DNA from: Kallipyga massiliensis ph2
GTDB lineage: Bacteria; Bacillota; Clostridia; Tissierellales; Peptoniphilaceae
Reading direction: 5' to 3'
Assembly: GCF_000311985.1 (NCBI RefSeq)
Contig: NZ_HE978585.1
Coordinates: 1-64,000, forward strand
DNA length: 64,000 nucleotides
Made by a program: the position numbers and the translations under genes. Shown one piece after another: positions 60,282-64,000 of the stretch. A model generated the notes under the pieces. The model was not told the DNA's origin. It made no database searches and saw only the letters and a program-made list of their open reading frames with translations. How positions within the stretch are numbered: the first letter of the stretch is position 1; each line of letters opens with the position of its first letter.

Positions 60282-62468
60282 TTACCGGCTCTCTCCATAG
60301 GCGGGCTTGCCCTCTAAAAGTTTCTTGGAGGGGTCGGGCCGGAAAAGGAGATAGAGGCCAAAGAGGAGGACAGCCAGGGCGACAATAGTCCAAATGGTGA
60401 CCCCGCCTCCTGTAAAGAAGAGGGCACCCTGGTAGAAGATCAGGGACAGGGAATAGGCAAAGACGGTTTGATAACCCAAGCCCATGAGGGTCCACTTCCG
60501 GCCCGGCAGCTCCCGGTTCATAGCCCCGATAGCGGCAAAGCAGGGGGCGCAGTAGAGGTTGAAGAGGAGGAAGGAGAAGCCGGAAAGGGCCGTATAGTGG
60601 GAGGTGATGGGGGCAAGGGCCTGCCAGTCTCCCGCTTCGATCAGGTCAAGGGCATCGCCCGAGACACCGAAGATGATACCGACGATGGACATGAGGTTTT
60701 CTTTTGCTACCAGACCGGAAACGGTACCAACAGCCGACTCCCAGGTGTCAAAGCCCAGGGGCTTGAAGATCCAAGCGAAGGACCGGCCGATGGCAGCTAG
60801 GATGGACTCATCAACGGCTTCATCCACCCATCCTAAGCCCTCGGGGGTAAAGCCCACATGGAGGAGGGTTGTGATGACAATGGAGGAGAGGAGGATGATG
60901 GTCCCCGCCTTTTTCACGAAAGCGGCGCAGCGTTCCCAAACCGACCGGAGGATGCCGGACAGGCTGGGCAGACGGTATTCCGGCAACTCCATAACAAAGG
61001 GAGAGGGGTCGCCGGCAAAGCGCTTAGTTTTCTTTAAGATAATTCCGGAAACAATAACAGAGCCAATCCCGATGAAGTAGAAGATCGGGCCAAACCACCA
61101 AGCACCGCCGAAGAGGGCGCCGCCGAAGAAGGCGATGACAGGGAGCTTGGCTCCGCAAGGCATAAAGGAGGTCGTGATGGCTGTCATGTAGCGGTCTTTA
61201 TCATTTTCGATGGTCCGGGAGCCCATGATGGCGGGGACGGAACAACCTGTCCCGATCAGCATGGGGATGAAGGACTTGCCGGACAAGCCGAATCTCCGGA
61301 ATATCCGGTCCAGGATAAAGGCAATCCGGGCCATGTAGCCGGTTTGTTCCAAGAAGGCCAGGCAGAGGAAGAGGACCGCCATCTGGGGGATAAAGCCCAA
61401 AACAGCACCCACGCCGGCGATCACGCCGTCAACGATCATTCCGATCAGCCAGGCGGAAACGCCTATATTTTCCAAGAATGTTTGGGTCCCTCCCTGGAGC
61501 CATTCAGCGACGAAGACGTCGTTGACCCAGTCGGTTCCGAAGGTGCCAACAGTGGAGATGGAGAGATAGTAGACCAGGAAGATGACCAGGGCAAAGATAG
61601 GCAGGGCCAAAATCCGGTTGGTCACAATCTGATCAATCCGGTCTGTTAGGGACTTCTTTCCGGGATTCTTTTCTTTATAGACCCCGTCCAGAATCTTAGC
61701 AATCTCGCTATAGCGGGCAGCAGAAATGATGGACTGGCTGTCGTCGTCCATCTTCTCCTCGAAAGCCAGGATCTCATCTTCCATGGCTTTGGGGATTTGG
61801 ACGTCCTTCAGCGTTTCTTCATCCAACTCCAGGGCCTTGACCGATAGCCAGCGGTCGCTGATAGCGTCAAGCTTCTTCTTGGCTTCTGGCTCAATCGTGA
61901 GGCTGGATAGGCCGCTATGGACCTTTTCGATGGTCTCTTCAATTTCCGGACTGAAAGTCATGGGGCTGGGTGCTTTCCCGGTCAGGAGGCTGGCGTTTAC
62001 TGCGTTGACCAGTTCAGGGATCCCCTCCTCCTTTAAAGCGGAGATTTCCACCACGGGAAGGCCCAAGCGGTCGGAAAGTCCCTTGGTATCCAGGTGGTCG
62101 CCGGACTTCTCAATCAGGTCCATCATATTGCAGGCCAGAACTACTGGGATCCCCATATCCATAACCTGGCTGGTCAGGTAGAGGTTTCTTTCCAGGTTGG
62201 ATGCATCAACAATGTTGATGATGCAGTCCGGTCTGGCATCCAGGAGGTACTTCCGGGCGATGACCTCTTCCATCGTATAGGGGGAGAGGGAGTAAATACC
62301 CGGAAGGTCGACCAGGCTCAGGTCTTTGTTTTTCTTGATTTGGCCCACTTTTTTTTCCACGGTAACGCCAGGCCAGTTTCCCACATGGGCAGAGGCCCCG
62401 GTGAGGAGGTTGAATAGGGTGGTTTTTCCGGAATTCGGATTGCCCACCAAGGCAATGGTCTTCTTCAT
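60282..62468 (-). CDS. feoB: ferrous iron transporter FeoB
   Basis: 728 residues. The N-terminal G domain shows GNPNSGKTT (residues 9-17), VEKKVG (switch I), DLPGIYSL (G3) and NMMD (G4); a helical GDI-like domain follows (to about 270), then the membrane part with two Gate repeats (GTGCSVPAIMGSRTI and CAPCFAAIGAMNREL). FeoB moves Fe2+ across the plasma membrane, driven or gated by GTP. The ribosome-binding site is weak. It is separated from feoA by about 100 bp holding a weak terminator and a palindrome-overlapped -10, so it probably has its own iron-controlled promoter. Confidence 0.97.
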   Translation of the reverse strand: MKKTIALVGNPNSGKTTLFNLLTGASAHVGNWPGVTVEKKVGQIKKNKDLSLVDLPGIYSLSPYTMEEVIARKYLLDARPDCIINIVDASNLERNLYLTSQVMDMGIPVVLACNMMDLIEKSGDHLDTKGLSDRLGLPVVEISALKEEGIPELVNAVNASLLTGKAPSPMTFSPEIEETIEKVHSGLSSLTIEPEAKKKLDAISDRWLSVKALELDEETLKDVQIPKAMEDEILAFEEKMDDDSQSIISAARYSEIAKILDGVYKEKNPGKKSLTDRIDQIVTNRILALPIFALVIFLVYYLSISTVGTFGTDWVNDVFVAEWLQGGTQTFLENIGVSAWLIGMIVDGVIAGVGAVLGFIPQMAVLFLCLAFLEQTGYMARIAFILDRIFRRFGLSGKSFIPMLIGTGCSVPAIMGSRTIENDKDRYMTAITTSFMPCGAKLPVIAFFGGALFGGAWWFGPIFYFIGIGSVIVSGIILKKTKRFAGDPSPFVMELPEYRLPSLSGILRSVWERCAAFVKKAGTIILLSSIVITTLLHVGFTPEGLGWVDEAVDESILAAIGRSFAWIFKPLGFDTWESAVGTVSGLVAKENLMSIVGIIFGVSGDALDLIEAGDWQALAPITSHYTALSGFSFLLFNLYCAPCFAAIGAMNRELPGRKWTLMGLGYQTVFAYSLSLIFYQGALFFTGGGVTIWTIVALAVLLFGLYLLFRPDPSKKLLEGKPAYGESR

Positions 62469-62520
62469 TTTTACACTCTTTCTATGTATCCGATCTCTTC
62501 CCCTCTTCTTGAGCGGCTTC

Positions 62521-62536
62521 GTTAGTATATGCTAAC
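62521..62536. promoter_or_regulatory. palindromic operator with embedded -10, upstream of feoB
   Basis: GTTAGTATATGCTAAC, a palindrome with two central mismatched positions. On the minus strand it reads GTTAGCATATACTAAC and contains TATACT as a -10 for feoB; the -35 is weak. The same element occurs at 63102, 63134 and 63496. Confidence 0.65.
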
Positions 62537-62543
62537 TCCATAG

Positions 62544-62565
62544 GAAAAAGAAAGGGCTTCCGCCC
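62544..62565 (-). terminator. weak terminator after feoA
   Basis: A short GGGC-GGAA-GCCC hairpin followed by TTTCTTTTT on the minus strand. The four-bp stem would allow read-through to feoB. Confidence 0.4.
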
Positions 62566-62568
62566 GAC

Positions 62569-62796
62569 TTAGAGATTCTTGATCTCGATATCCTTTCCGT
62601 CTTCCTTGCGGATGCTCAGGTTATAGCCTTTAATCACAATTTCAACAGGATCACCCAGAGGGGCAACCTTAACCACATCAAAAGGCGTCCCTTTGATCAA
62701 TCCCATATCTTGGAAGCGTCTCTTTAAAGGGCCGCGTCCATGGACACGGACCACCTCGGCCCGGTCCCCCGGTTTTAAGTCAAGTAAAGTTTTCAC
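62569..62796 (-). CDS. feoA: FeoA-domain protein, second copy
   Basis: 75 residues starting at GTG 62796, after AAGGAGGACTTATTC. The SH3-like FeoA pattern is complete: LLDLKPGDRAEVVRV, RRFQDMGLIKGTPFDVVKVAPLGDP (core QDMGLIKGTPF) and GYNLSIRKEDG. FeoA is a small cytoplasmic partner that supports FeoB function. Its start overlaps the end of the other feoA by 17 bp, so the pair is translationally coupled. Confidence 0.94.
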   Translation of the reverse strand: MKTLLDLKPGDRAEVVRVHGRGPLKRRFQDMGLIKGTPFDVVKVAPLGDPVEIVIKGYNLSIRKEDGKDIEIKNL

Positions 62797-63058
62797 GAAT
62801 AAGTCCTCCTTGTTGAATTTCTGTTTCCTCCTGAACAGACTCCTGGGGGTGGACTTGGACCTTATCCAAGAGCTCCCTGGAAACGCCCAGTCGAGTCTGA
62901 TTTAAAAGGATAATGAAGTTTTGTTGCAGAGAAGAAAGAACCTGAACCTTGGCACCAGGAATCAGGCCCATATTGGCCAGCTGGCGCTGTACCTTGTCCC
63001 TCCCCCGAATGCTGTCTACGACGTAGGCTTTACCTACATCTGCCATGGATAAATTCAT
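62780..63058 (-). CDS. feoA: FeoA-domain protein, first copy
   Basis: 92 residues after GCGGAGGAAAAA. FeoA pattern: MADVGKAYVVDSI, RQLANMGLIPGAKVQVLSS and TRLGVSRELLDKVQV. A C-terminal extension rich in Gln/Glu (about 72-92) is not part of the usual domain. First gene of the feoA-feoA unit, with a promoter whose -35 and -10 are each covered by a GTTA-N8-TAAC-type palindrome. Two FeoA copies next to feoB are common in Clostridia. Confidence 0.93.
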   Translation of the reverse strand: MNLSMADVGKAYVVDSIRGRDKVQRQLANMGLIPGAKVQVLSSLQQNFIILLNQTRLGVSRELLDKVQVHPQESVQEETEIQQGGLIRENFT

Positions 63059-63101
63059 TTTTTCCTCCGCTCTACTTTCAATTTTTCACATATGTCCCTT
63101 C

Positions 63102-63117
63102 GTAAGCATATATTAAC
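63102..63117. promoter_or_regulatory. palindromic operator over the feoA -10
   Basis: GTAAGCATATATTAAC on the plus strand, 14 of 16 positions identical to the feoB element (read GTTAGCATATACTAAC). It covers the -10 hexamer at 63110-63115. Confidence 0.65.
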
Positions 63118-63138
63118 ACACCCTTTTCCTTTTGTTAA
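63110..63138 (-). promoter_or_regulatory. feoA: feoA promoter
   Basis: TTAACA (63138-63133) and TAATAT (63115-63110) with a 17 bp spacer and an upstream TGT (extended -10). Confidence 0.75.
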
Positions 63139-63149
63139 TAGTTACTAAC
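63134..63149. promoter_or_regulatory. palindromic operator over the feoA -35
   Basis: GTTAATAGTTACTAAC, 12 of 16 positions shared with the feoB element. It overlaps the -35 hexamer. Confidence 0.55.
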
Positions 63150-63162
63150 CAAAAGCTTTGTA

Positions 63163-63191
63163 TAAAAAATTGGCATGGAGGTCCATGCCAA
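63163..63191 (-). terminator. terminator after the 56-residue gene
   Basis: TTGGCATGGA / TCCATGCCAA, a perfect 10-bp stem, followed by a T run on the minus strand. Confidence 0.85.
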
Positions 63192-63233
63192 GGAAAATAC
63201 GAATCTGCGCCTGTCGAAAAGAATTTTTCCCAA

Positions 63234-63404
63234 TTATTGATTCACAGCGTGCAGAGGAGAAATAACAATAACGCCACCAAAATCGATCATCATGCGGACC
63301 GGTTCTCTAAAATCGCGATTGGCGATATAGCCCAAATTGGAGTGCTTGCTAGTTTCTTTATTGTTCCGCTTATCACTGCCATGACCTAAGAAAAATTTCA
63401 ACAT
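63234..63404 (-). CDS. undescribed 56-residue protein under an iron-type operator
   Basis: 56 residues from ATG 63404 after GAAAGGAAATCAAA. The sequence starts MLKFFLGHGSDKRNN, is basic and histidine-containing in the first half, then has NRDFREPVRMMIDFGG and a short hydrophobic end VIVISPLH. No cysteine, no membrane helix long enough to span, no recognised family. It has its own promoter (63528-63555), an operator matching those of feoA/feoB just after the start, and a strong terminator, which together argue that it is a real gene controlled with iron uptake. Not assigned a function. The leader (63405-63527) holds only the operator. Confidence 0.6.
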   Translation of the reverse strand: MLKFFLGHGSDKRNNKETSKHSNLGYIANRDFREPVRMMIDFGGVIVISPLHAVNQ

Positions 63405-63495
63405 TTTGATTTCCTTTCTACAAGAAGTTTATTCTTGCCCATCAAAGTTAACATTTTTCCCTTTAATCAAGTGATATACCGGTCTCCGGGATTTT

Positions 63496-63511
63496 GTTAC
63501 CTATGACTAAC
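63496..63511. promoter_or_regulatory. palindromic operator in the leader of the 56-residue gene
   Basis: GTTACCTATGACTAAC; the outer arms GTTA and ACTAAC match the Feo-locus elements while the centre differs. It sits about +10 to +25 from the predicted start. Confidence 0.5.
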
Positions 63512-63527
63512 ACTTTTTACCATTATT

Positions 63528-63555
63528 ACTATACCATAATTGTTCAAGAATGCAA
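63528..63555 (-). promoter_or_regulatory. promoter of the 56-residue gene
   Basis: TTGCAT (63555-63550) and TATAGT (63533-63528) with a 16 bp spacer and TGG before the -10 (extended -10). Confidence 0.65.
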
Positions 63556-63595
63556 GAGTCAATAAGAATTTTTTCTCAAAATTTTTATCCCTAAG

Positions 63596-63621
63596 AAAAA
63601 CCCCGGCAAGGCCGGGGTTTT
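63596..63621 (-). terminator. terminator after the DegV gene
   Basis: AACCCCGGC / GCCGGGGTT stem (CCCCGGC and GCCGGGG are perfect), followed by TTTTTC on the minus strand. Confidence 0.83.
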
Positions 63622-63646
63622 CGCTATAAAAAAGATGGTAGGGATC

Positions 63647-64000
63647 TTAATAGGCCAGGACCACTCCCCCTTCATTGGCATAAACCGTCACCAATCCGTT
63701 GGCGGGGAGGATTTGGATGTCCTTGACCGGGAGGTTCTTGAGCCGGTCTTTGATGAAGAGGGCCCTTTCCTCAGCCTCCACATGGGAGACGTAGAGGGTC
63801 CGGTCAGACCAATCCACAGGGTCGTTTTCTATCTTCTGGCAGAGTCCCTCCAAGGCGGATTTCATCCCCCGTTTAATGGAGTCGACAGCGATTTTTCCCT
63901 GGTCCCCCCGGCAGATGAGCTTGATGGAAAGTCCCTTGGCCAGTCGCCCGGCCATCCGGGGCATCCGTCCTGATTTGGTTACGGTGGAGAGATCGTCCAA
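63647..64000 (-). CDS. DegV family protein, C-terminal part
   Basis: At least 117 residues; the gene continues beyond the right edge. The visible part corresponds to the C-terminal domain of DegV/FakB-type proteins: DDLSTVTKSGRMPRMAGRLA (the fatty-acid-binding LxxLxKxGRI-like stretch), SIKLICRGDQGKI, a helix with KSALEGL, and the end LPANGLVTVYANEGGVVLAY, in place of the usual GPGxxG-type finish. These proteins bind a fatty acid and, as FakB, present it to the kinase FakA for phosphorylation and use in membrane lipids. The true start is outside the window. Confidence 0.88.
   Translation of the reverse strand: MDDLSTVTKSGRMPRMAGRLAKGLSIKLICRGDQGKIAVDSIKRGMKSALEGLCQKIENDPVDWSDRTLYVSHVEAEERALFIKDRLKNLPVKDIQILPANGLVTVYANEGGVVLAY

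Noticed and set aside
63131-63151. Possible Rex operator at the feoA promoter
   Set aside because: TTGTTA and TAACCAA half-sites are present, but the arms are too far apart for the 18-bp Rex consensus, and three similar copies share GTTA-N8-TAAC instead.
1-64000. CRISPR array, insertion sequence, integrase or prophage
   Set aside because: No regularly spaced direct repeats, transposase, recombinase or phage structural genes were seen on reading both strands.

Overview
The window looks like a chromosomal segment of a low-oxygen, Gram-positive (Firmicutes) bacterium. Evidence: a Gram-positive housekeeping gene set (whiA, rapZ, hprK, rex, clpX/lon/engB), pyruvate:ferredoxin oxidoreductase, rubredoxin, a membrane pyrophosphatase, ferrous iron (Feo) uptake, a long Gram-positive-type SRP RNA, a CtsR operator and a CWB2 cell-wall protein. 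The 16S rRNA 5' end together with the gene order suggests Clostridia/Tissierellia, perhaps the Peptoniphilaceae. The genus cannot be fixed from here. Coding DNA is GC-rich for that group; intergenic regions, the surface-protein genes and the left edge are more AT-rich. Nearly everything lies on the minus strand. The plus-strand genes are the left-edge lipoprotein, ychF, mscL and rubredoxin.

Layout. 0-0.56 kb: 16S rRNA 5' end reading out of the window, with two tandem strong promoters. 0.6-1.9 kb: a frameshifted small secreted peptide and a tandem-domain lipoprotein. 1.9-13.5 kb: the conserved uvrC-hprK-murB-rapZ-whiA cluster, here interrupted by nifJ with its own promoter and terminator, and with a Nudix gene between rapZ and whiA. 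13.6-16.3 kb: two tandem mgtE genes. 16.5-24.1 kb: ychF, a Na+/alanine symporter, membrane pyrophosphatase, mscL with a zinc ribbon, RNase HI and a cytoplasmic alpha-amylase. 24.1-24.5 kb: tRNA-Ser(GGA) joined to SRP RNA. 24.6-32.5 kb: a tightly spaced six-gene envelope operon (zinc-ribbon membrane protein, small membrane protein, SPFH protein, two lipoproteins, CWB2 surface protein). 32.7-38.5 kb: a membrane-bound LuxR-type regulator, a solute-binding lipoprotein without permeases, a LURP-one-like protein, asnA and an MFS transporter. 38.7-42.3 kb: a CtsR-controlled dnaJ-clpB operon. 42.4-49.8 kb: typA-cls-membrane protein-rex-ABC-F-degenerate GDPD operon. 49.9-59.4 kb: an orphan RsbW-like kinase, rubredoxin, a VTT membrane protein, a lipid-type glycosyltransferase, engB, lon, clpX, clpP, tig. 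59.5-63.6 kb: the Feo iron locus. 63.6 kb to the end: a partial DegV gene.

How parts work together. The tig/clpP/clpX/lon and dnaJ/clpB groups form a protein quality-control set. nifJ, rubredoxin, Rex and the pyrophosphatase fit fermentative energy metabolism. The most notable signals are: (1) four copies of a GTTA-N8-TAAC-type palindrome placed on or beside the promoters of feoA, feoB and an undescribed 56-residue gene, which looks like an iron-repressor regulon; (2) the envelope operon next to a membrane-anchored Cache-LuxR regulator paired with an orphan solute-binding protein; (3) a membrane-anchored GDPD homologue with three catalytic residues replaced. No CRISPR array, insertion sequence or prophage was seen.
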